Notes under the pieces: model-generated
Database searches by the model: none
The model's input: the letters and a program-made list of their open reading frames with translations, nothing else
What the model was told of the DNA's origin: nothing
Position numbers and translations under genes: made by a program
Shown: positions 16,993 to 25,891 of the stretch, piece after piece
How the letters are laid out: every line of letters begins with the position of its first letter
Numbering within the stretch: the stretch's first letter is position 1
From: Planctomycetota bacterium
GTDB taxonomy: Bacteria; Planctomycetota; PLA2; JAEUHO01
Assembly: GCA_030066775.1 (NCBI GenBank)
Contig: JASJAY010000051.1
Coordinates: 1 to 34,803, forward strand
Reading direction: 5' to 3'
Length of the DNA: 34,803 nucleotides

Positions 16993-18945
16993 GTGACGAC
17001 CCGTACCCGCACCCGCGCGACGACCGGCCTCTTCTTCCTCGCCTGCCTCGGCGGCTTCCTGGCGCTTGGCGCGGGCACCGGTGTGGCCGAGGAGGCCCCG
17101 AAGGCCCAGCGGCAGACGCCGCAGCAGCTCGCGAAGACGCTGGACGCCGTCATCGACGCGAAGCTCGAGTCCCGCGACGTGCGCGCGGCGCCCCGCTCGG
17201 ACGACGCCGAGTTCCTGCGCCGGCTCTACCTGGACCTGATCGGCACCGTGCCGACGGTCGAGGAGGTCGAGGCCTTCCTGGGTGACCGCAGCCCCACCAA
17301 GCGCCAGAAGAAGATCGAGGAGCTCCTCGCGAGCGACGCGTACGCCGATCACTGGTCGGTCGTGTGGTTCAAGGCGAGCACCGGCCTCTCCCCCGCGGCG
17401 CGCGGCGTGCGCGGCGGCGGGCAGGGCGCGCGCTACATCTCCGGCAAGGCCGGCGAGATGTACCTCGGCTACCTGTCCGAGCAGATGAGCCAGAACACCC
17501 CCTACGACGAGTGGGTGCACGACCTGATCGTGGCGGAAGGCCGCACGGACGAGAACGGGGCCACGGGCTTCATTGCGCGCTGGAGCGAGAACACGAACAA
17601 CCTCGCCAGCGCCACTGCGAAGACCTTCCTCGGCACCCGCATCCAGTGCGCCCAGTGCCACGACCACATCTACGAGGAGAAGTGGAAGCAGAAGGACTTC
17701 CGCGGGATGGCCGCCTTCTTCGGCAACCTGCGGACCGAACGCGCTCCCGAGTACCGCCAGTTCCAGCAGCTCCGTCGTCAGATGGAGCAGGAGCGCCAGA
17801 AGCGCCGCGAGGGCGCCAAGGCCCCCGACGCCATGGACGGCGACAGCGAGATGGGCATGGACGGCGAGATGGACGCCTCCGGCTCGAGCGACAAGGCCAA
17901 GAAGGACAAGCGCCGCGGCCGCGATGCCTACCCGGGCATGGAGAACATGAGCCCGGCCGAGCAGCGCGAGATGCTGCAGAAGCTGCGCGGCACCGCCAAC
18001 GTGCTGGTCGTCAGCGACCAGGCGACGAACCCGCGCGCCGTCGAGTTCGCCCGCCGGCGCCTCGAGCAGCGCCTCAAGCGCGGCCAGGGCGGCCAGGGCG
18101 CCGAGCGCTTGAAGGAGCGCATGGAGCTCGCGGCGACGACGCCCAAGTTCTGGATGGCCAGCGAGGCCGCCGACATCCCGGGCATCCCGCGGCGCCTCTT
18201 GCTCGCGCGCTGGATCACGAGCAACGACAACCCGATGTTCGCGCGCACGGTGGTCAACCGGTACTGGGGTCACTTCATGGGCGCCGGCATCGTCGATCCC
18301 GTCGATGACTTCAGCAGCTTCAACGAGCCCTCCCACCCGGAGATCCTCGACGCGCTCGCCGCAGACTTCGTCGCGAACGGCTACGACCTGAAGCGCCTGA
18401 TCCGCACGATCGTCAGCACCGAGACGTACCAGCGCACGTCGCGCTGGACCGACGAGGACGAGCCGGAGGTGCAGCACTTCGCGAAGGCACCCGTGCGCCA
18501 GCTCACCACGGAGCAGCTCTACCACGCACTGGTCCGTGCCACGGGCATGGAGCGTCGCCTGGACCGCACCTCGCGGCGCAACAGCCAGCGCATCCAGCAG
18601 GCGATCTTCGCCGCGTTCTCCTTCGTCTTCGATGACGACGAGGGCGTCGAGGCGCAGGACTTCGAAGGCAGCATCCCGCAGGGCCTGTTCCTGATGAACG
18701 GCCGCCTGATGCAGAACGCCGTCTCGGCGGGACGCGGCTCGATGCTCTCCACGCTGATGCGCGCCGAGCGCAAGCCCGGCGACCGCGTCGAGTACCTCTA
18801 CCTCGCGCTGTACGGCCGCAAGCCGACGGCCAACGAGAAGTCCGCAGCCGTGCGCTTCGTCAGCGCGCAGGGCGGCGACCACCAGGCCTACGAGGACATC
18901 CTCTGGGCCATGCTGAACTCCGCCGAGTTCATGACCAACCACTAG
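16993..18945 (+). CDS. Secreted DUF1549/DUF1553 (PSD1-type) protein
   Basis: A 650-residue exported protein typical of Planctomycetota. The GTG at 16993 is preceded by AGGAG with 7-nt spacing and gives a signal peptide (to about residue 33, VA|EE). DUF1549 covers about residues 45-245, including RRLYLDLIGTVPT and the conserved CAQCHDH (C219, C222, H223), a CxxCH-like site. An insert of about 40 residues rich in Asp, Met, Lys and Gly (about 277-320) interrupts the protein before DUF1553 (about 395-640), which shows RRLLLARWIT, NRYWGHFMG and FSSFNEPSHP. Function is not established; partners are usually DUF1501 proteins. That gene follows 55 nt downstream. Confidence 0.93.
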   Translation: MTTRTRTRATTGLFFLACLGGFLALGAGTGVAEEAPKAQRQTPQQLAKTLDAVIDAKLESRDVRAAPRSDDAEFLRRLYLDLIGTVPTVEEVEAFLGDRSPTKRQKKIEELLASDAYADHWSVVWFKASTGLSPAARGVRGGGQGARYISGKAGEMYLGYLSEQMSQNTPYDEWVHDLIVAEGRTDENGATGFIARWSENTNNLASATAKTFLGTRIQCAQCHDHIYEEKWKQKDFRGMAAFFGNLRTERAPEYRQFQQLRRQMEQERQKRREGAKAPDAMDGDSEMGMDGEMDASGSSDKAKKDKRRGRDAYPGMENMSPAEQREMLQKLRGTANVLVVSDQATNPRAVEFARRRLEQRLKRGQGGQGAERLKERMELAATTPKFWMASEAADIPGIPRRLLLARWITSNDNPMFARTVVNRYWGHFMGAGIVDPVDDFSSFNEPSHPEILDALAADFVANGYDLKRLIRTIVSTETYQRTSRWTDEDEPEVQHFAKAPVRQLTTEQLYHALVRATGMERRLDRTSRRNSQRIQQAIFAAFSFVFDDDEGVEAQDFEGSIPQGLFLMNGRLMQNAVSAGRGSMLSTLMRAERKPGDRVEYLYLALYGRKPTANEKSAAVRFVSAQGGDHQAYEDILWAMLNSAEFMTNH

Positions 18946-19000
18946 CGAAGCACGACCCCCTAGACCCAACGACTCCGCGATTTCGAACGAGGAGACCTCG

Positions 19001-20380
19001 ATGTCCCGTCGCAAGCGCAAGCAGAAGAACCCGATCTCCCGCCGGCAGCTGCTCGGCTACGGCCTCGGTGCCGCGGCCGCCGCGCACCTGATCGCGCCCT
19101 TGGGGCGTCCGTTCGCGGGCGCACGCGCCTTCGCCGATGAGGAGGCCGCACCGGTCATCCCGAACGGCGGGAAGGCCAAGCAGGTCGTCTACCTGTTCAT
19201 GAACGGGGGCGCCAGCCACATCGAGACCTTCGATCCGAAGCCGGGCACGGCCGAGGGCGGCCCGACGCGCACGATCGCTACGGCGACGAAGGGCGTGCAC
19301 ATCGCCAGCAGCCTGCCCCAGCTCGCCAAGCGCATGGGCGACATCTGCCTCGTGCGCGGCATGTCGACGAAGGAAGGCAACCACGAGCGCGCCCGCTACC
19401 TGATGCACACGGGCTACGCGCCGAACCCGACGGTGACCCATCCGTCGATCGGCTCGCTGCTCTCCCACGAGCTGGGTGACCTCGAAGCCGCGCTGCCGGA
19501 CTACATCGCCATCAACGGACCGGGCGCCCGCGCCGGGTTCCTCGGCGTCAACTACGAGCCGTTCACGCTGCGCGTCAACGCGCCGCGCACCGATGCACGC
19601 GCGCAGGGCCAAGGGAACCGCCGCCGGTTTGGGCGGGGCCAGAGCCGTGCGATCGTGGAGAACCTCGAGAGCCCGCGCGGCATCTCGACCAAGCGCCGCG
19701 ACGAGCGCCTCGACTTCCTGGCGAAGCTCAACGACGGCTTCAGCAAGGACCGCGACGACGGCGCCAAGAAGGCGCAGGCCGCGATGTTCGAGCGCGCCCG
19801 GCGCCTGATGGACACGCCCCAGAACACCTCGTTCGACTACACACAGGAGTCCGCCGAGACGAAGGCACGCTACGGCGAGACGCAGTTCGGCATGGGCTGC
19901 CTCCTGGCGCGTCGCCTGATCGACGAAGGCGTCAGCTGCGTCGAGGTGAACATGGGCGGCTGGGACACGCACGACGACGGCTTCAACCGCGTCACCGCGC
20001 TCAACACCGACCTCGACCGGGGCGCCAGCGCCCTGCTCGACGACCTCAAGGCCAGCGGCAAGCTGGACGAGACGCTCGTCGTGTGGGTCGGCGACTTCGG
20101 CCGCACCCCCCGCATTGCGGCCACCGGCGGACGCGGGCACTACCCGCGCGCGTGGTCCATGTGGATGGCCGGTGGCGGCATCCAAGGCGGCCGGGTGATC
20201 GGGAAGACCGATCGGACCGGCGCCGCCGTGACCGAGCGCCCCGTCAGCCAGACGGACCTGATGGCGAGCATCGCGCACGCCACCGGCATGGAGCCGGAGA
20301 AGGTCTTCTACAGCAACGGCCGCCCCATCAGCCTCGTCGACGAGTCGGGCAAGGTGGTCAAGGAGCTGTTCGAGGCGTAG
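19001..20380 (+). CDS. Tat-exported DUF1501 protein (sulfatase-like fold)
   Basis: A 459-residue protein with a twin-arginine signal: basic start, then SRRQLL (R14, R15), a hydrophobic Ala-rich stretch, and a probable cleavage RAFA|DE near residue 45. The mature part is a DUF1501 domain: YLFMNGGASHIETFDPKP, a VRGMSTKEGNHERARYLMHTGY stretch, WDTHDDGF, and WVGDFGRTP near the end, followed by HYPRAWSMWMAGGGI. These motifs place it in the alkaline-phosphatase/sulfatase-like superfamily; the substrate is unknown. A GAGGAG Shine-Dalgarno precedes the ATG. It forms an operon with the DUF1549/DUF1553 gene, the typical planctomycete pair. Confidence 0.94.
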   Translation: MSRRKRKQKNPISRRQLLGYGLGAAAAAHLIAPLGRPFAGARAFADEEAAPVIPNGGKAKQVVYLFMNGGASHIETFDPKPGTAEGGPTRTIATATKGVHIASSLPQLAKRMGDICLVRGMSTKEGNHERARYLMHTGYAPNPTVTHPSIGSLLSHELGDLEAALPDYIAINGPGARAGFLGVNYEPFTLRVNAPRTDARAQGQGNRRRFGRGQSRAIVENLESPRGISTKRRDERLDFLAKLNDGFSKDRDDGAKKAQAAMFERARRLMDTPQNTSFDYTQESAETKARYGETQFGMGCLLARRLIDEGVSCVEVNMGGWDTHDDGFNRVTALNTDLDRGASALLDDLKASGKLDETLVVWVGDFGRTPRIAATGGRGHYPRAWSMWMAGGGIQGGRVIGKTDRTGAAVTERPVSQTDLMASIAHATGMEPEKVFYSNGRPISLVDESGKVVKELFEA

Positions 20381-20407
20381 CTCGCACCTGGCGAACGGCT
20401 TCGCACG

Positions 20408-20576
20408 CACGTCTTGGACGTGACTTGCACCACCTTGTTGTCGAGCGTCGGAGCATGCGCAAGCATGCGACCGTGAAGCGTGGAGCGTCGTCTACGACGC
20501 GGAGCGCGGAAGCGGAGGCAGGGGTGGGGCCCCTCGGGGCTTGGCCCCGTGGGGCGGGGATCTGCCTCAGATCCCC
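20408..20576. repeat. Cluster of five perfect hairpins in the 223-bp intergenic region
   Basis: The gap 20381-20603 holds no gene but contains five perfect inverted repeats with short loops: 20408-20422 (6 bp, loop TTG), 20453-20468 (GCATGC on both sides, loop GCAA), 20485-20500 (6 bp, loop TCTA), 20536-20548 (5 bp, loop TTG) and 20556-20576 (9 bp, loop CCT). None is followed by a clear U-tract, so simple rho-independent termination explains only part of it. It may be a dispersed palindromic repeat element or a 3' RNA-stabilising region of the DUF1501 transcript. Confidence 0.6.
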
Positions 20577-20603
20577 GAAGCCAGAACGTGTAAACTCTCG
20601 CGC

Positions 20604-21440
20604 GTGAGTGAGCGGCCCCCCACCGTGCATGTGCTTGGCACCGCCCAGGATGGCGGCTTCCCGCATGCCGGCTGCGACTGCTTCTCGTGCGAGGCGGCGC
20701 GCAAGGACCGCTCGCTACGTCGGCGCGTGGCCTCGATCGGCATCGTCGGGGCGACGGGGCAGTGCCTGATCGTCGACGCGACGCCCGACTTCCCGGCGCA
20801 GATGAGCCTTCTCGGCGAGGCGGCCGGGCGCGAGGGGCCGAGCATCGACGCCGTGCTGCTCACCCACGCCCACATCGGGCACTACCTGGGCCTGGCCTTC
20901 CTGGGCCGGGAGGTGATCAACGCCGACCGGGTGCCCGTCTACTGCACGCGGAGCATGGAGCAGTTTCTGCGCACGAACCGGCCCTGGGCGCACCTCGTGG
21001 AGCGCAACGACGTGGAGATCCGCTCCATCCGACCGGGCGAGCCGCTGAACTTCGACGGGGTCGAGATCGAGGCGTTCCTGACGCCCCACCGCGCCGAGGA
21101 CACGGACACGATCATGCTGGACGTGCGCGGTCCGGAGAAGCGGCTGGTCTACATCTCGGACACCGACTTCTTCCACGACGGCCTCGTCTCGCGCGCATGC
21201 GAAGCCGACGTGGCGCTCCTGGACGGCACCTTCTACAGCCACGACGAGATCAAGCACCGCGAGATCCTCGAGGTGAAGCACCCGGCGGTGAAGGAGTCCT
21301 TCCCCCTCTTCGAGGGCGCCAAGGGCACGATCTACTTCACGCACCTGAACCACACCAACGCGCTGCTGCACCCGACCCGCGCGCCGGATCTTCCGGACGG
21401 CTTTGCCCTTGCCAACGACGGGATGTCCTTCACGCTGTAG
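20604..21440 (+). CDS. PqqB-like metallo-beta-lactamase-fold protein
   Basis: A 278-residue MBL-fold protein. The N-terminus VLGTAQDGGFPHAGCDCFSC resembles PqqB, including the CxCxxC cluster that holds a structural zinc in that family. The metal motif THAHIGHYLGL near residue 94 follows the PqqB-like pattern, and FLTPHR, YISDTDFF and FTHLNHTN supply the other conserved turns. The GTG at 20604 is chosen because the family begins almost at once after it; the frame is open further upstream through the hairpin region. No other PQQ biosynthesis gene is present, so a PQQ role is not supported. An unknown gene starts 2 nt after its stop. Confidence 0.85.
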   Translation: MSERPPTVHVLGTAQDGGFPHAGCDCFSCEAARKDRSLRRRVASIGIVGATGQCLIVDATPDFPAQMSLLGEAAGREGPSIDAVLLTHAHIGHYLGLAFLGREVINADRVPVYCTRSMEQFLRTNRPWAHLVERNDVEIRSIRPGEPLNFDGVEIEAFLTPHRAEDTDTIMLDVRGPEKRLVYISDTDFFHDGLVSRACEADVALLDGTFYSHDEIKHREILEVKHPAVKESFPLFEGAKGTIYFTHLNHTNALLHPTRAPDLPDGFALANDGMSFTL

Positions 21441-21442
21441 GC

Positions 21443-22072
21443 GTGGTCGGCAGGAACATCCAGCGCGAGTTCGACGTGCTCTACCCGGCGTTCTCCGCGG
21501 CGCTCGCGGAGACGATCGCGTGGTGCACGCGCGCTGATCGCCCGACCGCACCGTACGAGGCACTCTGGAGCGCCGAGCTGGGCACCGTCGCGGCGCCCGA
21601 GGGCAGCTTCGACCCCGAGCATCGGGTCCACCGCGGCGTGTGGACCGACGCGGAGGAGGCCGATCCCACGTGGGGCGTGAAGCGGGTGCGGCGCGTCGCT
21701 GCGGCGCGGCGGCAGTTGCTGGCTGAGCATCGGATCGCCATCCCCGAGGCCGACGCAAACCTGCACGATGGACGCCTCCTCGCCTACGAACCGGCCCTCT
21801 CGACGGCCCACGAGGTGTCTGCGATCGAGTCGCGGGGGTTTTTCGACCTGGACGACGGCCCGGGCTGGGACGCCTGGGTGATGGGCTTCGGCTCCGGCCC
21901 CCACCGCCGCGGCGGCGCCGACTTCCTGCTGCTCTCCTGGGTGCCGCGCACGCTTCAGCGGACCGCCGCCGAGGGCGTGCTGGTCAACCCCGAGGGCTGC
22001 GTGTGGTGGCCGCCGCGGTCAGCCGACGCCAAGGCCTGCCTGATGTCGATCCTCGCGGGGACGGCGGGCTAG
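21443..22072 (+). CDS. Hypothetical protein coupled to the PqqB-like gene
   Basis: A 209-residue protein I do not recognise. The GTG at 21443 lies 2 nt after the stop of the PqqB-like gene, so translation is probably coupled. The sequence is acidic to neutral, with no signal peptide or membrane segment. It contains WC and FGSGPHRRGG motifs, a WDAWVMGFG strand and a C-terminal VLVNPEGCVWWPP stretch. It ends with a 4-nt overlap with the convergent pseudouridine synthase gene. Coding is supported by the absence of stops and typical codon use. Confidence 0.7.
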   Translation: MVGRNIQREFDVLYPAFSAALAETIAWCTRADRPTAPYEALWSAELGTVAAPEGSFDPEHRVHRGVWTDAEEADPTWGVKRVRRVAAARRQLLAEHRIAIPEADANLHDGRLLAYEPALSTAHEVSAIESRGFFDLDDGPGWDAWVMGFGSGPHRRGGADFLLLSWVPRTLQRTAAEGVLVNPEGCVWWPPRSADAKACLMSILAGTAG

Positions 22073-22830
22073 TCGATCGGCGGCGGGACGAGCGGCGGGT
22101 CGATCCGCAGGCGCCAGTCCATGGCGATCAGGTCCTCGGGCACGGGCGCTGCCAGCTCGACGCGCGTATCGCGCACGGGATGCGGGAAGGCCAGGTGCAC
22201 GGCGTGCAGTCCCGGCCGGCGCCCGGGCGGGCCCTTGTACTTCGCGTCCCCTACGAGCGGGTGCCCCGCAATCGCAAACTGCGCGCGGATCTGGTGCGGG
22301 AGGCCCGTGACGAGTGTGACGCGCACGCGCGACGCGCGGTTGCTCTTGCCCTCGACGACGTAGTGGAGCTTCGCGACGCGGCCATCCGGATCTCCGTCGC
22401 CGGCGAGCTTGGTGATGCCCTTCTCGCGTCGAAGGGTGTGCACGAGCTCGCCTTCATCGGGGTTGACGGCGCGCTGCACCCACGCGAGGTAGACCTTCTC
22501 GAGCTCCTTGGATCGATCGTGGAAGAGCTTCGAGAGGCGCGCGGCGGCCTTCGACGTCTTCGCTACGACCATCGCGCCGGACACGTTGCGGTCGAGGCGG
22601 TGCACGATGCCGATGTAGGCCTTGCCGGGCTTCCCCTCCGCCTCGCGGCGGTATCCGTCGAGCACGTCCGGCAGCGAGATCTGCCCCTTGGGACCGCCCT
22701 GCGAGAGCAGCCCCTCCGGCTTCGCGACGCAGAGGAGGTGGTTGTCCTCGAACAGCACGTGGATCCCGCGCCGCATGAGCTTGCGGCGCGCAGAGAGGCG
22801 GCGCGGATCGTTGAGGAAGGCTTCGTCCAC
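22069..22830 (-). CDS. RluA-family pseudouridine synthase
   Basis: A 253-residue single-domain pseudouridine synthase. The catalytic motif is HRLDRNVSG with D80. VLFEDNHLLCVAKPEG (25-40) and GLPHQIRAQFAIAGHPLVGDAKY near residue 180 are the other RluA signatures. No N-terminal S4 RNA-binding domain is present, as in RluA/TruC-like short forms. It isomerises uridine in rRNA or tRNA; the target site cannot be told. A GTG at 22830 is used as start; an internal ATG at 22776 is possible, and neither has a good Shine-Dalgarno. Only 41 bp separate it from the divergent release-factor-like gene. Confidence 0.9.
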   Translation of the reverse strand: MDEAFLNDPRRLSARRKLMRRGIHVLFEDNHLLCVAKPEGLLSQGGPKGQISLPDVLDGYRREAEGKPGKAYIGIVHRLDRNVSGAMVVAKTSKAAARLSKLFHDRSKELEKVYLAWVQRAVNPDEGELVHTLRREKGITKLAGDGDPDGRVAKLHYVVEGKSNRASRVRVTLVTGLPHQIRAQFAIAGHPLVGDAKYKGPPGRRPGLHAVHLAFPHPVRDTRVELAAPVPEDLIAMDWRLRIDPPLVPPPID

Positions 22831-22871
22831 GCGCGCACCGTACCGGGCACGGCCCGCCCTACAATCCGCGG

Positions 22872-23309
22872 ATGGCCCGTCTACCCCGAGAGATCGTGAT
22901 CACGAACCGCGTGCGCATTGCGTCCGCGGAGATCGAGCTCTCGTATGCCCGCTCCGGCGGGCCCGGCGGCCAGCACGTCAACAAGACCTCCACCAAGGCC
23001 GTCCTGCGCTGGAACGCGCTCGCCTCGCCGGCCCTCTCGGACGCCGACAAGGCGCTGCTGTCCAAGAAGCTCGCCTCGAAGCTGACGGAGGCCGGCGAAC
23101 TCGTGGTGACCTCCGAGAAGAGCCGCGATCAGGCGACCAACGTCGACGACGCCGTCGCCAAGCTCGCCGAGATGGTGCGCGAGGCGATCAAGCGCCCGAA
23201 GCCGCGCAAGAAGACGAAGCCGTCGCGCGCCTCCAAGGAGCGCCGCCTGCGCCAGAAGCGCCAGCGCAGTGAGACCAAGCGGATGCGGAAGAGCCCGCCG
23301 CGCGACTAG
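22872..23309 (+). CDS. arfB: Alternative ribosome-rescue factor (ArfB/YaeJ type)
   Basis: A 145-residue protein with a class-I release factor catalytic domain but no codon-recognition domain. The motif SGGPGGQHVNKT has GGQ at residues 32-34. The C-terminal tail is strongly basic (KRPKPRKKTKPSRASKERR and beyond), matching the ArfB tail that senses an empty mRNA channel. It should hydrolyse peptidyl-tRNA on ribosomes stalled without a stop codon. Its stop overlaps the end of the convergent aminopeptidase gene by 4 nt. Confidence 0.92.
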   Translation: MARLPREIVITNRVRIASAEIELSYARSGGPGGQHVNKTSTKAVLRWNALASPALSDADKALLSKKLASKLTEAGELVVTSEKSRDQATNVDDAVAKLAEMVREAIKRPKPRKKTKPSRASKERRLRQKRQRSETKRMRKSPPRD

Positions 23310-25879
23310 CCGTCCTGTAGGCGCTGCTCGAGTTGCTCCACCCGCGCCAGCAGCTTCGCGTTCGCCGCGCGCATCGTCTCCAACTCGTCCGAGAGCTTCG
23401 CCACCTCCGTCGTGCGTTCGCTGCCCTTGCGCAGCCGCGATGCGGCGACGCGCGCAGCGCGACGCACCCGCCCATCGGGGTGTGCACCCGGTGCGCGGCC
23501 GAGGATGGCGATGCCCTTCGGATCGCCCAGCGCACGCAGGCTGCGAATGGCCGCCATGACCATGCGGAACTCGCCCTCGGCCAGCATGTCGGCCAACGCA
23601 TCGAGGACGGGCTCGCGGATGGTGAGGCGACGCCCCACGGTGGCGAGCGCCTCGGCGGCCGTCTGACGGATGCGCGGGTGCTGACCGTACTTCGCACGCT
23701 CGAGCAACGTCGGCAGCACGGCTTCGGTGCCGAGCGCGGCGAGGCCGCGGATGCAGCCGAGGCGGATGCTCTCGGCCCACGAGTCCTTCTCGCGCAGCGC
23801 CTTCTCCAGCACGTCCTGGGCGCCGTTGACGCGGGTCTGGCCGAGCGCCGCGGCGGCCGAGGTCTCGACGAAGAGCGAGGGATCGCCGTTCTCGAGGATG
23901 CCCTTGAGCGCGTCGCCGGCCTTGCCGTCGCCGCGGAAGCTGCCGAGCGCGGCTGCGATGCCGCGGCGGGCCTTGGGGTGCTCGGTGGCGTCGAGCGCGG
24001 CGATGAGCGCATCACGCGCGGCGGGATGGCGCGTGCTGCCGAGCGCCTTGGCCACCTCGACGACGACGCCCCAGAACGAGTCCGAGAGGGCCGCGGTGAG
24101 GGCGCTCAGGTTCTCCGCCGAGGGATCCTTCCCGAGGCGCTGGGCCGCGCGGATCTTCGCGATGACGGGTGCGTCGCCGGCGAGAACGGCGCGGTCGGAG
24201 GCGACCGGATGCTCGTGCTCGATGTCGGCCAGGAGGTCGCCCTCGGGATCGAAGAGCACCAGCTCGGGCGCCATAGCACACGGGAGATGGAACGTGTGCT
24301 CGCGGCGCGTGACCGAGAGCACCTCCGTGCGGGCCCCCGAGCTGCCCTTGATCTCGACCGTGGCCTTGAAGCGATGCGCCGCCGGCGTCAGGTCCTCGCC
24401 CTTCTGGGTCTGCTTCACCGTGATCGCGAGCATGCCGGTGTCGGCGTCGTGCTTCCACGCGACCTTGAGCTCGGGGTGCCCCGCGCCGAAGACCCACTGG
24501 TCGAGGAACCAGTCCATGTCGCGGCCGGTGGCCGACTCGATCGAGCGACGCAGGTCCTCGGTGACGACGGTGCGGCCCCGGTTCTCGTTGGCGTAGGTCC
24601 GGATGGCGCGCCAGAAGGGCCCCTCGCCCAGCTCCTTGCGGAGCATGTGCAGGACCAGGCCGCCCTTGTCGTAGAGGTGGCGATCGAAGAGGTCGATCGG
24701 CTCGTCGTAGCGCTTGTCGACGATGGCGCGGCGGTACTCGCCGCCGTCTTCGGCGCGATACGCCTGGGCGTTGCCGTAGCGGTAGTAGGCCGCCTCCGCC
24801 GGGCCGCGGCGGTGCTCTTCCCAGACGACCTCGGACCACGTGGCGAAGCCCTCGTTGAGCCAGGCGTGCGCCCACTCACGGCACGTGAGCAGGTCGCCCC
24901 ACCACTGGTGCGCGAGCTCGTGCGCGACGAGCGGATCCATGTCGAAGTCGAGCGCGGCGCGGTCGTCGAAGAGCACGAGGTCGATCAGCGTGGTCGCCGT
25001 CGTGTTCTCCATGCCGCCGAAGATGAAGTCCTCGACCACGACCTGGGCGTACTTCTCGTACGGGAACTCGACGCCGAAGCGCTCCTCGAAGACGTCGACC
25101 ATCTCCGCGGTGCGCTCGAAGGCGCGCTCGGCGAGATCGCGCGTGCCGGCGGGCACGTAGGCCGTGAGGGGCACCTTGCCCTCGCGCAGGACGATCTCCT
25201 CGAACGCCCCCACCGCGAGCGTGACGAGGTAGGCCGAGTGGGGATGGGCCTGCTTCCAGTGCCAGGTGACCGTGCCGTCGTCGTGGCTGTCGCGTCCGAC
25301 GAGTGCGCCGTTGCTGACGGCGGTGTACGACTCCGGCACGCGCGCGCGCACCTCGGTGGACATCTTCTCGCTGGGGTGGTCGAAGCAGGGGAACCAGTAC
25401 TTGCTGTCCTCGTCCTGCCCCTGGGTCCAGGCCTGCACCGGCTTATCCGGATACGCCTCGTCGGGCCGGATGAAGTAGATGCCGCGGCGCGGCGTGCCGT
25501 GGTAGCGCACGCGCACGGTCGTCTCCTCGCCGGCCTCGAGCGGCCGCTCGAGGGAGACGTGGAGGTCCTCCCCGACGTGGCGGAACGGAAGCGGGGTGCC
25601 GTCGGCCGCCTCGACGCCTTCGATGGTGAGCTCGTCTGCGTGGAGGCGGACCTCACGCGTGTCGTCGTCGAGCGCCTTCACGGTGTGCGAGACGGTGCCC
25701 TCGATGTGCGTGACCGCCGGATCGAGACGGATGTCGAGGGCCGTGTGCTGGATGTCGACGCTGCGGTCGGGCGCGTAGCGCGCCGTCGTCCCGGGGAAGG
25801 CGAAGGGCTCGCGCGCTCCCAGACCGAAGCCGATCGTCCGTCGGCCGCAGCCGAACCCCTCGAGGCGCGCTTCGCTCAT
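23306..25879 (-). CDS. M1-family zinc aminopeptidase with C-terminal HEAT-like repeats
   Basis: An 857-residue gluzincin. The exopeptidase motif is GGMENTTATT (GxMEN). The zinc site is HELAH with H320, E321 and H324, and the third ligand is E343 in LNEGFATW. The N-terminal beta domain (about 40-230) is typical. After the catalytic domain (to about 500), the C-terminus contains helical, HEAT/armadillo-like repeats of about 30-40 residues (about 560-810) and then a predicted coiled coil (about 825-855, TEVAKLSDELETMRAANAKL). No signal peptide is seen. AAGGAGA precedes the ATG at 25879. The ZIP transporter gene ends 12 nt upstream on the same strand, suggesting an operon that links a zinc enzyme with metal uptake. 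Confidence 0.9.
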   Translation of the reverse strand: MSEARLEGFGCGRRTIGFGLGAREPFAFPGTTARYAPDRSVDIQHTALDIRLDPAVTHIEGTVSHTVKALDDDTREVRLHADELTIEGVEAADGTPLPFRHVGEDLHVSLERPLEAGEETTVRVRYHGTPRRGIYFIRPDEAYPDKPVQAWTQGQDEDSKYWFPCFDHPSEKMSTEVRARVPESYTAVSNGALVGRDSHDDGTVTWHWKQAHPHSAYLVTLAVGAFEEIVLREGKVPLTAYVPAGTRDLAERAFERTAEMVDVFEERFGVEFPYEKYAQVVVEDFIFGGMENTTATTLIDLVLFDDRAALDFDMDPLVAHELAHQWWGDLLTCREWAHAWLNEGFATWSEVVWEEHRRGPAEAAYYRYGNAQAYRAEDGGEYRRAIVDKRYDEPIDLFDRHLYDKGGLVLHMLRKELGEGPFWRAIRTYANENRGRTVVTEDLRRSIESATGRDMDWFLDQWVFGAGHPELKVAWKHDADTGMLAITVKQTQKGEDLTPAAHRFKATVEIKGSSGARTEVLSVTRREHTFHLPCAMAPELVLFDPEGDLLADIEHEHPVASDRAVLAGDAPVIAKIRAAQRLGKDPSAENLSALTAALSDSFWGVVVEVAKALGSTRHPAARDALIAALDATEHPKARRGIAAALGSFRGDGKAGDALKGILENGDPSLFVETSAAAALGQTRVNGAQDVLEKALREKDSWAESIRLGCIRGLAALGTEAVLPTLLERAKYGQHPRIRQTAAEALATVGRRLTIREPVLDALADMLAEGEFRMVMAAIRSLRALGDPKGIAILGRAPGAHPDGRVRRAARVAASRLRKGSERTTEVAKLSDELETMRAANAKLLARVEQLEQRLQDG

Positions 25880-25891
25880 GGCGTCTCCTTG

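Noticed and set aside
17647..17661. CxxCH in the DUF1549 protein as proof of a cytochrome c
   Set aside because: A single CxxCH is conserved in the DUF1549 family without shown heme attachment, so a cytochrome call is not supported.
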